Origin: Alitiscatomonas aceti
GTDB lineage: Bacteria; Bacillota; Clostridia; Lachnospirales; Lachnospiraceae
Assembly (NCBI RefSeq): GCF_025567195.1
Contig: NZ_JAOQJF010000003.1
Location: forward strand, 1-64,000
Length of the DNA: 64,000 nucleotides
Reading direction: 5' to 3'
Shown here: positions 26,674 to 36,474 of the stretch, in pieces
How positions within the stretch are numbered: the first letter of the stretch is position 1
Layout of the letters: the number at the start of each line of letters is the position of its first letter
Notes under the pieces: generated by a model
Told to the model about the DNA's origin: nothing
Seen by the model: only the letters and a program-made list of their open reading frames with translations
Databases searched by the model: none
Program-made: the position numbers and the translations under genes

Positions 26674-27312
26674 CTATTTCTGCTTCTTCTTCAAACAGGA
26701 AAGGAAACTACAAATTGCTGTGGCACACTGTTCCACACCGATTGAACTATCAATCAACAAGTCATAGTTGTGGGCTTCTCCCCAGCGCATATCGGAAATA
26801 CTGTGATAATAGGCAGCTCTCGCTTCATCAGAGCGGCGAATATTTTTAACAGCTTCCGCTTGGGTATCTCCGTACACTTCCATAACCTTGTGGGTACGAT
26901 ATTCTTCCGACGCATAAATGAAAATTTTTACCACATTTTCATAGTTCCTCAGAACATAATCGGCAGCACGCCCTACAATCACACAAGAGCCTTGGTCTGC
27001 TATTTTTCGTATAATCTGTTCCTGTGCGGTAATCGCCTGTTGAACAACGCTTGTACTTAGGTACAAATCATGCAAAACCCCCGGCGAATTTGTATTAAGG
27101 TCTGAAATAAATTCCTTGTGCAAACCGCTTTCTTCTGCTGCCAATGCAGCCACTTCTTTGTAGTAAAACGGGATATTCAATTTCTCTGCAATCACTTTTC
27201 CGACTTGTTTTCCAGCAGAGCCATGTTCTCTTGCAATCGTGATAATAACACCCTTTTGGGACGGTTTCAGTGCCGATTTTACAAGCGGGACAGCTTCGGT
27301 GAATATTTCGCG
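26674..27312 (-). pseudogene. Cytidylate-kinase-like protein, 5' end cut by an IS21 element
   Basis: The open frame from 27312 down encodes 212 residues. The nucleotide-binding loop ITIAREHGSAGKQVGK lies near residue 35, followed by the usual helical core with VIVGRAADYVLRN and FIYASEEYRTHKV. Members of this cytidylate kinase-like group normally begin close to the P-loop, so only a leader or an N-terminal domain is missing. Upstream of residue 1 the frame meets a TAG inside the IS21 end, and no start codon with a ribosome site is visible. An internal GTG at 27195 would lose the P-loop. I regard it as broken. Confidence 0.7.
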
Positions 27313-27491
27313 CTATGAGAGCCATCGATACGCTTTTGAGATCCACCAGTACACACAAGTGATCCACCCTTGATCAGTTCATGCAATAGATCCGTCCCGA
27401 TGCTGAAATGCCAGGTTTTTACTTCAGCTTTTCTTTTGTAGAATCTTTATTGGAGAAATAGTCTCCGATTCTACGAAAGGAGGCCGAAAAC

Positions 27492-29060
27492 ATGGCCAAA
27501 AAGATTAATGTGAAGCTGATACTGGAGCTTCGCAGTGCCGGGATGGGACGGAATGCAATCGCCACTAGCAGGCACATTTCCAAGAATTCTGTCGGTGATG
27601 TGTTCCACATCGCTGACAGGATGGGCATATCCTATGAGGACATCGCACAGATGGATGAGGATGCGGTTTACCGCAAGTTTTATCCGGACAAGTTTGCCCT
27701 GGAAAACCTGTATGACAAGCCAGATTACGAGTATGTCCACCAGGAACTGAAACGTACTGGGGTGACGCTGAAGCTCCTTTGGCAGGAATACTAGGACAAA
27801 TGCAGGGCATCTGGCAACATTCCCATGGGATATACGAAATACTGCCAGGGCTACAGCGAATACACGATTATAAACAAGCTTACGAGCCACTTGGAGCATA
27901 AGCCCGGCGCTGCCGTGGAGGTAGATTGGTCAGGGCCTTCCATGGCCTATGTCGACACTTCCACAGGGGAGATCGTAACCGTATACCTGTTTGTAGGAAC
28001 CCTGCCATACAGCCAGTACTCCTATGTGGAACCCTGCCGGGACATGAAGATGGACAGCTTTATCCGCGCCCACATCCATATGTATGAATTTTTCGGCGGG
28101 GTAGCAACGCGCCTTGTCTGCGATAACCTGAAGACGGGCGTTGTGTCCCATCCCAAAGAAGGGGAGGTCGTCCTGACTGTGGATTATGAAGCCATGGGCA
28201 GCCACTACCAGACAGCCATCATGCCGGCAAGTATCCGTAAACCCAAACAGAAAGCTTCCGTGGAAGGCACAGTGGGGAAGATTGCAACAGCGATCATCGC
28301 ACGGCTAAGAAATGAGGCTTTTTACAGCTTTGAGGATCTGAAAGCTGCCGTTGCAAAAAAGCTCTACGGATTCAACCACGAGAGTTTCCAGAAACGTGAA
28401 GGGAGCCGCTACGACTCTTACCTGGATGAGAAGCCGTTCCTGCATCCACTGCCGTCTGTCCCTTATGAGATCGCCACGTGGGTCTATGGAAGAAAGGTAA
28501 ACATTGACTACCATGTCGTCTTTGAGTATAACCGGTACTCTTGTCCTTACCAGTACGCCAGGAAGAGTGTTGACTTGAAGGTTACGGATAGCACCGTGGA
28601 GATCTACAGCGGTTCTGCCCGCATAGCCACGCATAATCGCTTCCCGTCTGGTCGGAGGAACCAGTATTCTACCCATCCGGAAGATATGCCGGATAAGTTC
28701 AAGTTTTCCCCATGGGATGATATCCGGATCAAAAACTGGGCAAGATCCATCGGCGATTATACAGCACAGGCGATTGACCGTATCTTTGAGGGGGTTCCCA
28801 TAAAAGAACAGGGCTATACCCCTGCGCTGGCTGTCCTGAGACTGAGCAACAAATACTCCGAAGCACGCCTGGAAGCTGCCTGTGAGTTTGCCATCACCAG
28901 CGGGATTAAAAAGCCCCGTTACCACCATCTTAATTCGATCCTTGCATCCAATCAAGACAAGATTTACGTAGAGCGCAAAAAAGCAGATGCAAAGGAACAT
29001 TCCCAGATGGGATACCTGAGGGGGAGCAGTTATTACGGAGGTGACAATGATGATCAATGA
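27492..29060 (+). pseudogene. istA: IS21 transposase IstA with an in-frame stop
   Basis: One reading frame runs from the ATG at 27492 (after AAGGAGG) to the stop at 29060 but is interrupted by TAG at 27792-27794, between WQEY and DKCRASGN. The first part has the helix-turn-helix GMGRNAIATSRHISKNSV. The second has the DDE integrase core with VDWSGPSMAYVD and the next acidic site around VCDNLKTGV. A single C to T or G to T change would explain the stop. Without read-through the full transposase is not made, so this copy is probably inactive on its own. Confidence 0.85.
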
Positions 29061-29793
29061 AGAGACCAGGCGCAAGCTGCGTGAAATTAATCTGGGTGAG
29101 GCAATCACGGGGCTGGAGGTACAGCAGGCGGATCCTGCGACAATAGCTCTGCCCTTCGACGAAAGGATGCAGCGGCTGGTGGATTACATCTACCAGGAGA
29201 AATATAACGGGAAGATACAGCGGCTGATCAAGTCAGCGAAACTTCGTTTTCCGCAGGCAAACCGGCAGGGAGTTATCTACGCCAACCGCGGATTAAACAG
29301 GGAACTCATTGAGAACCTGTTCAGCGGCCAGTACATCGATTTGCATCAGAGTGTCATCCTCCAGGGATTTACCGGTTCAGGGAAGACCTACTTAGCCTGT
29401 GCCCTGGGAAAAGAAGCCTGCCTGAACCATGTCAGGGTACGGTATGTCAGCCTGCCTGACCTGTTAATGGAGTATGGGGACTCCACCATAGTTGCCGGGA
29501 ATCAAAGGAAGCTGCTTGAACGCTACAGCCGGATACCTCTCCTGATACTGGATGAGTGGCTTGTGTCCGACATATCAGATGCGGAACTCCACTTCCTGTT
29601 TGAGCTTATGGAGAGGCGTTCTGATACAACATCTACCATCTTCTGTACGCAATATCGTAAAGATGACTGGGTGAAACGTCTGGGCGAAGGAGTTCGGGCA
29701 GAAGCGATTGTAGATCGCTACGCATACACTGCTTTCTGGATTGAGACCGGCAGCACTAATATGCGGGAATACTGTGCTAAGCATAAAATGTAA
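29047..29793 (+). CDS. istB: IS21 helper ATPase IstB
   Basis: The 248-residue AAA+ ATPase starts at an ATG 5 bases after GGAGG and overlaps the end of istA, as usual. Walker A is GFTGSGKT at about residues 110-117 and Walker B is LLILDEW near 165. The sensor region is TIFCTQYRKDDW. IstB loads the IstA transposase onto DNA and selects targets. It appears intact although istA is broken. Confidence 0.9.
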   Translation: MMINEETRRKLREINLGEAITGLEVQQADPATIALPFDERMQRLVDYIYQEKYNGKIQRLIKSAKLRFPQANRQGVIYANRGLNRELIENLFSGQYIDLHQSVILQGFTGSGKTYLACALGKEACLNHVRVRYVSLPDLLMEYGDSTIVAGNQRKLLERYSRIPLLILDEWLVSDISDAELHFLFELMERRSDTTSTIFCTQYRKDDWVKRLGEGVRAEAIVDRYAYTAFWIETGSTNMREYCAKHKM

Positions 29794-30210
29794 AAACATA
29801 TCGGCGGATCCCAAAAGCGTATTGCTGGGTCTGAGAGAAAAATCAATGGGTCTGAGCAAAGCTCAGACCCGGATCCCTTGGCGCGAAATAATCACTCTGG
29901 GACCGCCCGGAGAAACTGACACAGACAGCCAGGAAAGAGATTGCATCTTTCCTGGTTTTCGTTTATTATAATAAATACTAATTTTAAATTTTGACTTTAT
30001 GTTCGGAGAAAGGTACAGACCCCCATGGCATGAAAGACGTATCCCGTCCAGGAGAGGGATACGGAGGGCGGTTCTGGATGTGATGCCGTTCCTGTTCCCG
30101 GAAACGGCAGATGAGAGGCTGATATTCAGATCCATGGTGAAATGGAGCACATCATGGCCCTGGCTGGCGCATGGGCGGATGCTACGACAACTGATAAGGA
30201 GGAATGACTT
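29794..30210 (+). other. Intergenic stretch with IS end, terminator and possible gene remnant
   Basis: After istB come the IS21 right end (to about 29890), a terminator at 29929-29963, and about 240 bases before the next start. One frame at 30115-30207 encodes a tail ending MALAGAWADATTDKEE and a stop, and a different frame just upstream reads MPFLFPETADERLIF. Together they look like the decayed 3' end of a gene, possibly related to the one downstream, but this is weak. Confidence 0.45.
29929..29963 (+). terminator. Rho-independent terminator
   Basis: CCAGGAAAGA and TCTTTCCTGG make a perfect 10-bp stem followed by TTTTCGTTT. The gene it once ended has probably been displaced by the IS element. 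Confidence 0.85.
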
Positions 30211-33200
30211 ATGAAGCTGCTGGAACAATGCCAGAAATGGAATGAGGAAGATGAATTCCAGAAGATCATAGACACGCTGGAGGCCATCCCTGCCGGGGAG
30301 CGCACGCCAGAGATGGACAGCGAGCTGGCCCGGGCATACAGCAATCTGGCGGAGCCGGGAGACCGGGAGCTGTTCCAGAGGGCCATCGGCCTGCTGGAGC
30401 CCCATGAAGCCCGCCCCGGCGATACGGATCCCCAGGAACTGATCGACAACTGCCGCCGGTGTCTGGCTCTGCCGGGGTTTGAGAAGAATTTCCGGCAGCG
30501 GACAGAAGAGGCCTGGGCAGCTTTTGCCGGGATCGAGGCAGAGCTTTGCCGGATCATGGATACGGATGGGATGCGGGAGAGGGGAGAAGAACTGGTGGAG
30601 AAATGCCAGAAAGCCCTGGAGCTGGCCTTCTGTTCCCCCTCCTTTGAACTGGGCGTTGGCGGGGAGAAGTATGAGCTGATCCTCAGCGCCGACGGAAACC
30701 GGTCGGCCCTGTTCCCGCTGGTCTATTTCCAGCGCCGTGCGCCGGAGTCTGTGCTGGAGCACTGGAATATCCTGGTGGGACGTCAGCCCTCAGCGGGATT
30801 TTCTCTCCAGGCCGGGGAGCTCCAGGTGCAGGCGGAGGACGTGCTGGTCTGGACAGAGCCCAGGGAGGACAGGGTTTCCCTGGCTCTTTACTGTGAGAAG
30901 CTCCTGCCGCTGATGAAGGCGGAGGAAGATAAGGTATGGTGGCTGCTCTGTACCCTCACAGACCAGGTGCTGGGGGAGGTGTCCTCCATTGCTCTCATCC
31001 ATGATCTGGATATTGCAAAACAGCCCAGGTCTGGAGCGGCGGTTCTGCTTTCTGAGCTTCCGGGGAAGCTTCGGGATATGGGATATACACGATGGGACGA
31101 CGCCGGGGATTATCTGGAAAACAGCTATATTGTCTATGAGCTGGAGCCGGTGAAGGAACCCGAGGCCGACTGGCGTCTGGATGTGGGGGCCGGTTCAACC
31201 CGCCTGCCGGTCCTCATCAACGACTACATGAAGGCTGAGAGCGGAATCATGGACGATTACCACAGGGACGGTATTGCGGCCGGATTCCTGTGTTATCCAC
31301 TGGATGGCTTTACCGGGGAAGGACGGGCGGAGGAAATTTTAACGTTCCGGGACGCCTTGCGGGAGTCGGTCCGGGAACATGTGGGAGAGGATGCAGTGAC
31401 GTTTCTGGGAGGGGCCACCGGCCTGTATTACGGGTATCTGGATCTTATAGCCTGGGATCTGCCCGCTGTCCTGGATGCGGCCAGGGATTTTTTTGCCGGA
31501 ACAGATCTGGCCTGGGGCGGATTCCACGTGTTCAGGAGGGATGTGGGGGCCGTCCGCCTGTGGGAACAGGAGGGAGAGCCCCAGGTGGATGCGGAGACCG
31601 GTTCCCTGCTTTCGGTCCAGGACATTGAAACGCTGGGATCCTTTGAGGATGGAATATCGGGGTATTTTGGGAAAATGCTCCAGTGGCTGGAGGACTTTAT
31701 CGAGCGGGGCGTGGAGACGGGACGGTTTACCAGCCGGCAGGTCAGACAGGATTTTAAGATCGCCCTGTGGTATTCCTATGCCTGCAACAATCTGGATGAG
31801 TACAGATATTATTATAAGGCGGTCCAGTGGATGAAGGATTCAGAGAAAAACGCCGGGGGCTGTGCCACATGGTACTACCGGTACTCGGTGGCCCTGATGT
31901 ACTGCGGCCGGCTGGAGGAGGCCCTGGATTATGCAGAAAAGGGGATCCGGGAGGAACCGGATTATCCATGGATCTGGCTGCAGGCGGCCAAGCTGCGGTC
32001 CCATTCCGGCGATAAAGCCGGAGCATTGGAGGCCGTGGCCCATGGTCTTAAGCTGGAGCCGGGCGATCATGAGTTCCTGACGCTCAAGAGAGAGATCGAG
32101 GCCGGGGAGCCGCTGGAGCGGATGGAATACCACTGGATCGATCCCGGAGCCGACCGGAATCTCCAACAGGGCCTGGATGAAGATGCCGATGAGAAGCAGC
32201 GGTCCATTTCCTGCATTACCGTCAATAGGGAAGGACTGGAACGGTTCTGGAATATTTTCGGGCCGAAACCAGAGCAGTATGCGCCAAACGGGCCGTTTAC
32301 CCAGTTCCCTTATATAGTAAACGGACAGACCTTTGATCTGGTATTCCAGATGAACGAGGCTGGTATGTCCAGCCTCAGCGCAGACTGGCTGGAGCGGCTG
32401 GCGGGCTGGCTTAAGGAGGGGAGGTGGCTGGAACGGAACCACCCGGACGGCCGATTGGCCCGTCTGGATACGGTGCTGGTGGGACTGGATTATCATATGA
32501 GCCTGGTCTATCATCTGATGGAAGAGGACGAATATTTCCAGATATTCCTGCGTCCGGACGGGACCGAAAAGGAGGGCGCGTTCTGGTCCCCGGAGGAGAG
32601 CGGCGGGCCGGAGGTTTATACCATAGAAGAGATGGAAGCGGTGGAAGAGCATATCCAGAAGTATTTTGGGGAGATCGAGCATGTTTTCCATGAGCTGGTC
32701 TCGCCGGATATCCATGTGGACATCTGTGTGGTCCCTCTTGACAGGGAGCGGAATTATTATACGCTGGTCACCATGGGCATGGGAGCCCGCCAGATGCAGG
32801 TCCCGGAGGAGCTGGCGGAATACCGGCTGGAGCGGGCAGAGCTGGCCATTGCCCTGCCGCCGGACTGGAGACTGGACGAGGAGTCCATGAAGGATGAGCG
32901 GTGGTACTGGCCGGTCCGCCTGTTAAAGGTACTGGCCCGTCTGCCCATCCAGTCGGATACATGGCTGGGCTGGGGTCACACCATGGACAATCAAAGGCCC
33001 TTTGCGGAGGACACAAAGCTCTGTGGCGCGGTCCTGGCAGAGCCTCAGAATATCCAAAAGGAGGGCTTTTTCTGCCATCTTCCCGGCGGAGAGGAGATCA
33101 ACTTCTACCAGGTCATCCCCCTGCACCGGGAGGAGCTGGAGTATAAGGTGGAACACAATGCGGAGGCCCTGTTGGAAAAGCTTGCGGAGGCGGACTTTGT

Positions 33201-33234
33201 AGTCCATCCGGACCGGCCGGCAGATCTTTTATAA
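30211..33234 (+). CDS. Large TPR protein with a SUFU-like C-terminal domain
   Basis: The 1007-residue soluble protein starts after AAGGAGGAATGACTT. Residues 1-130 are helical repeats; around 130-500 lies a DUF4026-like region. Residues about 515-630 contain TPR units (YYKAVQWMKDSE, MYCGRLEEALDYAEKGI, PDYPWIWLQAAKL, GALEAVAHGLKLEPGD). From about 640 comes a second folded region. The last 190 residues resemble the suppressor-of-fused fold: NYYTLVTMGMGARQMQVP, RAELAIALPPDW, LGWGHTM. It has no signal peptide or membrane segment. Such proteins are common in gut Clostridia and often lie near polymorphic-toxin or immunity genes, but the function is unknown. Confidence 0.65.
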   Translation: MKLLEQCQKWNEEDEFQKIIDTLEAIPAGERTPEMDSELARAYSNLAEPGDRELFQRAIGLLEPHEARPGDTDPQELIDNCRRCLALPGFEKNFRQRTEEAWAAFAGIEAELCRIMDTDGMRERGEELVEKCQKALELAFCSPSFELGVGGEKYELILSADGNRSALFPLVYFQRRAPESVLEHWNILVGRQPSAGFSLQAGELQVQAEDVLVWTEPREDRVSLALYCEKLLPLMKAEEDKVWWLLCTLTDQVLGEVSSIALIHDLDIAKQPRSGAAVLLSELPGKLRDMGYTRWDDAGDYLENSYIVYELEPVKEPEADWRLDVGAGSTRLPVLINDYMKAESGIMDDYHRDGIAAGFLCYPLDGFTGEGRAEEILTFRDALRESVREHVGEDAVTFLGGATGLYYGYLDLIAWDLPAVLDAARDFFAGTDLAWGGFHVFRRDVGAVRLWEQEGEPQVDAETGSLLSVQDIETLGSFEDGISGYFGKMLQWLEDFIERGVETGRFTSRQVRQDFKIALWYSYACNNLDEYRYYYKAVQWMKDSEKNAGGCATWYYRYSVALMYCGRLEEALDYAEKGIREEPDYPWIWLQAAKLRSHSGDKAGALEAVAHGLKLEPGDHEFLTLKREIEAGEPLERMEYHWIDPGADRNLQQGLDEDADEKQRSISCITVNREGLERFWNIFGPKPEQYAPNGPFTQFPYIVNGQTFDLVFQMNEAGMSSLSADWLERLAGWLKEGRWLERNHPDGRLARLDTVLVGLDYHMSLVYHLMEEDEYFQIFLRPDGTEKEGAFWSPEESGGPEVYTIEEMEAVEEHIQKYFGEIEHVFHELVSPDIHVDICVVPLDRERNYYTLVTMGMGARQMQVPEELAEYRLERAELAIALPPDWRLDEESMKDERWYWPVRLLKVLARLPIQSDTWLGWGHTMDNQRPFAEDTKLCGAVLAEPQNIQKEGFFCHLPGGEEINFYQVIPLHREELEYKVEHNAEALLEKLAEADFVVHPDRPADLL

Positions 33235-33252
33235 AAAACTTTTCAGAACCCC

Positions 33253-33283
33253 TTGACTGTACTGTTGCTGTACGGTTTAAAAT
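33253..33283 (+). promoter_or_regulatory. Possible promoter of the serine hydrolase gene
   Basis: TTGACT at 33253-33258 is followed by TAAAAT at 33278-33283, or by TTTAAA at 17 bases. Spacing is ideal only for the weaker -10. Confidence 0.4.
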
Positions 33284-33326
33284 GACCGGGTGATCAGAAA
33301 ACGGGAACAGGAAAGGAAGCGAAGAG

Positions 33327-34514
33327 ATGAAAAAGATACATAAATTGGGGATGACGGCTGCCTGTACAGCCATTGCGGCCGGAGCACTGTGGCTTTGCTT
33401 TGGAGAGAAGATAAAGATCCTCCACACCTCCTTAAAAAGCTTTAAGGATGAAAACCTGGCGTATACCTTCCAGCATACTCCGGAGATCCAGCCCACAAAG
33501 AAAATAAGCCGGGGAGACAGTCCCTTCCAGTTTCTAAAGGAAGAAAACGTTTTCCTGGCGGACGGCTTCCGGTTTAAGGGCAGATTTTATCCCACAGAGG
33601 GATTTCTTGAGAATACAAAGACCTCGGCCTTGCTGGTGGTGAAGGACGATGTGATCAAATATGAAAAATATTTTTATGGAGGCAATCCCCAGACGCTGTT
33701 TTCGTCCAATTCCATGGGAAAATCCTTTGTTTCAGCTCTGATGGGGATCGCAGTAGCTGAAGGCGCTGTTGAAAGCATCGAGGATCCCATTGGAATGTAT
33801 GTCCCGGAGTTTGCAGGGACGGATCTGGAGTCCATTCCGATCCGCGCCTGCCTGCAGATGGCTTCCGGGATCGATTTCAATGAGGATACGGATATGAGCC
33901 GGTTCTCCATGCGCACCCTCATGGGCACACCGTCCATGAAGGTGATCGCAGACCATGGGGTGCAGGAGGCGCCGTATACCCACCGCAGATATCAGAGCAT
34001 TAATACAGAGATCCTGGGTCAGATCATTAAAAATGCCACCGGACGCAGCCTGGCGGAATATATGGAGGAGAAGCTCTGGAAACGGATCGGCGCAGAGCAG
34101 GACGCATACTGGACTCTGAGCAACGGGACGGAGCTGGCCATGGGAGGCTTAAGCGTCTCCCTCAGGGATTATGCACGGTTTGCACGGCTTTATCTGAACG
34201 GGGGCAGCTTCCATGGGGAGCAGATCCTCACAAAAGAATGGGTGAGGGACAGCATGGATGTCAGCGCAGCCTATTCCAGGCCCGGGGCAAACCAGGACGT
34301 CTATAACGCCATTGGATATGGGTACCAGTGGTGGGTGCCGGAAGGGGATCGGGGAGAGTTCATGGCCATCGGCGTTTACGGCCAGTGGATGTATGCAGAT
34401 CCCTCCAGGCAGATCATCATAGTAAAGACCAGTGCGGATCCGGATTTTATGTCCCAGGACTATGAGCTGAAGCATGTGGAATTTTTCCGGGCCATTGCAG
34501 GCGGACTATTATAA
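33327..34514 (+). CDS. Serine hydrolase of the beta-lactamase (class C) fold
   Basis: The 395-residue protein has an N-terminal membrane anchor or signal (residues 8-26). The catalytic SMGK is at 129-132, a tyrosine motif lies in RRYQSINTEILG near 225, and a later GYGYQWWVP and IGVYGQWMY segment resembles the 6-aminohexanoate-dimer hydrolase (NylB-like) group. Members hydrolyse amides or esters and some act on peptidoglycan peptides; the substrate here is unknown. The ribosome site is GGAAGCGAAGAG. The stop overlaps the converging fucosidase stop by 6 bases. Confidence 0.85.
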   Translation: MKKIHKLGMTAACTAIAAGALWLCFGEKIKILHTSLKSFKDENLAYTFQHTPEIQPTKKISRGDSPFQFLKEENVFLADGFRFKGRFYPTEGFLENTKTSALLVVKDDVIKYEKYFYGGNPQTLFSSNSMGKSFVSALMGIAVAEGAVESIEDPIGMYVPEFAGTDLESIPIRACLQMASGIDFNEDTDMSRFSMRTLMGTPSMKVIADHGVQEAPYTHRRYQSINTEILGQIIKNATGRSLAEYMEEKLWKRIGAEQDAYWTLSNGTELAMGGLSVSLRDYARFARLYLNGGSFHGEQILTKEWVRDSMDVSAAYSRPGANQDVYNAIGYGYQWWVPEGDRGEFMAIGVYGQWMYADPSRQIIIVKTSADPDFMSQDYELKHVEFFRAIAGGLL

Positions 34515-35543
34515 AGCCCCCTGCCGTCTGGCCGCCTCTCTTAGGATATCCACGCTGGCTCCTGGGATCCGGCCCAGATGGTCGGGGCCCACATTCAGAA
34601 GATAGTTAATGCCCAGGCCGTTTAATTTCTTCCGGATGGCCAGGATGGTCTCGGCACTTTTCCAGTCCTGGTCCCAGGCACAGTAGCCCCAGCTGTGGTT
34701 TAAGGTGGCGGCGGTTTCGTAAAGGCCGTAGGGAGAGGGCTTTAAGCCGTCGCAGCCATTGAGATCCAGCCCGGCGGGATCCAGCTCCCCGTCTCCGGGA
34801 ATGGAATCCGGGATCTCGTTGTCCCCCAGAGAAACGTAATCATAAGCGCCGTTGCCCAGCCGGGAGTTGATCAGACAGTCCGGCTGGTATTTTTTTACCA
34901 GATCGAAAAGCTCACGGCTCTGGGAGTCCCGGATGGTCATGGGCACATCAAACCAGATCAGGCACAGCTCCCCATAATTTCTTAAGATCTCCTCCACCTG
35001 GGGGCGGATCTTGTTTTCAAAACAGATATCGAAGTTTTTTTTCGCATTATCGGGAAAATCCCAGTCGTTGCACCAGGACTGGCCGGCGCAGGGGATATGG
35101 CCGGAGAGATAGCCGCCGCCGTGCTCCTCATGCCAGTCCAGATCCTGGGAGTAGTAGAGACCGAATTTCAGACCATGCTTATAACAGGCCTCGGCCAGCT
35201 CTCCCACCACGTCGCGGCCAAAGGGCGTGGCATCCACCACGTTGAAGCGGTCGGCCCTGGAATGGAAGAGGGCGAAGCCGTCGTGGTGCTTGCTGGTCAT
35301 GACGAAATACTTCATCCCGCATTCCTTTGCCAGACGGATCCACTGGTCCGCGTTAAAATACACCGGGTTAAAGGCCGTTGCCAGCTTGTCGTATTCTGCC
35401 ATGGGGATCCGTTGGTTGGCCTGGATCCATTCCGCATAGCTGCTGCTTTTTTTTCCGTTCCATTCTCCGCCCAGAAGGGAATACAGTCCCCAGTGGGCCA
35501 TCATGCCGTACTGGGCCTCTTTAAACCATTTTCTCATATCCAT
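34509..35543 (-). CDS. Alpha-L-fucosidase (GH29)
   Basis: The start at 35543 has GGAGG 9 bases upstream (344 residues); two earlier ATG codons lack a site. GH29 signatures are WFKEAQYGMMAHWGLYSLLGGEW, YFVMTSKHHDGFALF, KFGLYYSQDLDW and LIWFDVPM, whose aspartate is the expected nucleophile. The enzyme removes fucose from glycans by retention. There is no signal peptide, so it probably acts on imported oligosaccharides in the cytoplasm. It is divergent from an AraC regulator that is likely its activator. Confidence 0.92.
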   Translation of the reverse strand: MDMRKWFKEAQYGMMAHWGLYSLLGGEWNGKKSSSYAEWIQANQRIPMAEYDKLATAFNPVYFNADQWIRLAKECGMKYFVMTSKHHDGFALFHSRADRFNVVDATPFGRDVVGELAEACYKHGLKFGLYYSQDLDWHEEHGGGYLSGHIPCAGQSWCNDWDFPDNAKKNFDICFENKIRPQVEEILRNYGELCLIWFDVPMTIRDSQSRELFDLVKKYQPDCLINSRLGNGAYDYVSLGDNEIPDSIPGDGELDPAGLDLNGCDGLKPSPYGLYETAATLNHSWGYCAWDQDWKSAETILAIRKKLNGLGINYLLNVGPDHLGRIPGASVDILREAARRQGAL

Positions 35544-35648
35544 TTCCAATACCTCCGGTAAAAGCTGTTGTGTTTTCATGGGCATGACTATATAATAAAT
35601 TTTAGAATAAGTACATGGGATTTTTGTACAGAAAGATGGACTTTTTGG

Positions 35649-36461
35649 ATGGATGGAATTTTTGAATGTCCGTTTCTTACGGGAAACTGGGGCTCTCTAA
35701 GCCTAAATCTCCTGGAAGCGGCTATGTTTTACGGAGATACGTCATGGAATTTTCCAAATACCAGGTCACCGTTCAACCGGATCTATTTTATGATGGACGG
35801 GGAGGCATACCTGGAAAATGAGGAGGAGCGGGTGGAGCTTCTTCCGGGAAACGTGTACCTGGTCCCGGCGGAGTGCCGGTACAGCTACGTGTGTCCCAGC
35901 ACCATGCAGAAGTTTTATATCCACTTTACCATGGAGCTGCTCCCAGGAGTGGATCTGTTCAGCCATCTGGGGAAGGTCTGGGGGCTTCCTTATGAATGGG
36001 ATTTTTTAGAGGACATTCTGGGAGCCGTCCAGAAGGAATCCGTCGGAGGCCTCCTTTATCTGAAGGCGGTATTTTCACGCCTGGTCTATGACTTTTTTGA
36101 ACAGGGAGCAGGGGGCGACGGGTATCTGGAGTCCTTCCGGGGATTTTACCGCCAGAGGTCGGTCCTGGATTATCTGGAGGGGCATCTGAGCGCAGGGCTC
36201 CGTATCCAGGAGCTGGCGGATGCCATGGATATGCCGGTCCATCAGCTTTCCAGGTCCTTCCAGCAGGATACAAAGATGGGATTAAAAGAATATATGTCCC
36301 GGCAGCTGGCCCAGAGGGCCAGGCAGATGCTGGGACATACGGATATGCCGGTGTGGGAGGTGGCGGAAACGCTGGGATTTACAGATCCATACTATTTTTC
36401 GCGTTTTTTTAAAAAATATGAAAAATTATCCCCCCGGGAATACCGGAAGCTGCGGTTTTAA
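35649..36461 (+). CDS. AraC family transcriptional regulator
   Basis: The start at 35649 gives 270 residues and matches the usual beginning of this group (IFECPFLTGNWGSLSL); the open frame extends upstream, but that part would lie in the fucosidase start region. Residues 1-150 are a cupin-type sugar-binding domain (GNVYLVPAECRYSYV). Residues 175-270 have two helix-turn-helix units, the second with VAETLGFTDPYYFSRFFKKYEKLSPREY. It probably senses a fucoside or related sugar and activates the divergent GH29 gene. Confidence 0.88.
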   Translation: MDGIFECPFLTGNWGSLSLNLLEAAMFYGDTSWNFPNTRSPFNRIYFMMDGEAYLENEEERVELLPGNVYLVPAECRYSYVCPSTMQKFYIHFTMELLPGVDLFSHLGKVWGLPYEWDFLEDILGAVQKESVGGLLYLKAVFSRLVYDFFEQGAGGDGYLESFRGFYRQRSVLDYLEGHLSAGLRIQELADAMDMPVHQLSRSFQQDTKMGLKEYMSRQLAQRARQMLGHTDMPVWEVAETLGFTDPYYFSRFFKKYEKLSPREYRKLRF

Positions 36462-36474
36462 CCACAGCCTGCGG

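Larger units (their letters stand above)
27300..29890 (+). mobile_element. IS21-family insertion sequence
   Basis: The element carries the two-gene istA-istB module. Near the left end ATACGCTTTTGAGATCCACC (27329-27348) is matched in inverted form near the right end (29801-29820, two differences). An outer 10-bp inverted pair TATTTCGCGC (27304-27313) and GCGCGAAATA (29881-29890) may be the termini. The right end also has two direct GGGTCTGAG copies and one inverted copy. I cannot fix the exact ends or a target-site duplication. Confidence 0.8.

Noticed and set aside
27304..29890. TATTTCGCGC/GCGCGAAATA as an IS target-site duplication
   Set aside because: The copies are inverted, while a target duplication must be direct. 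They may be termini instead.
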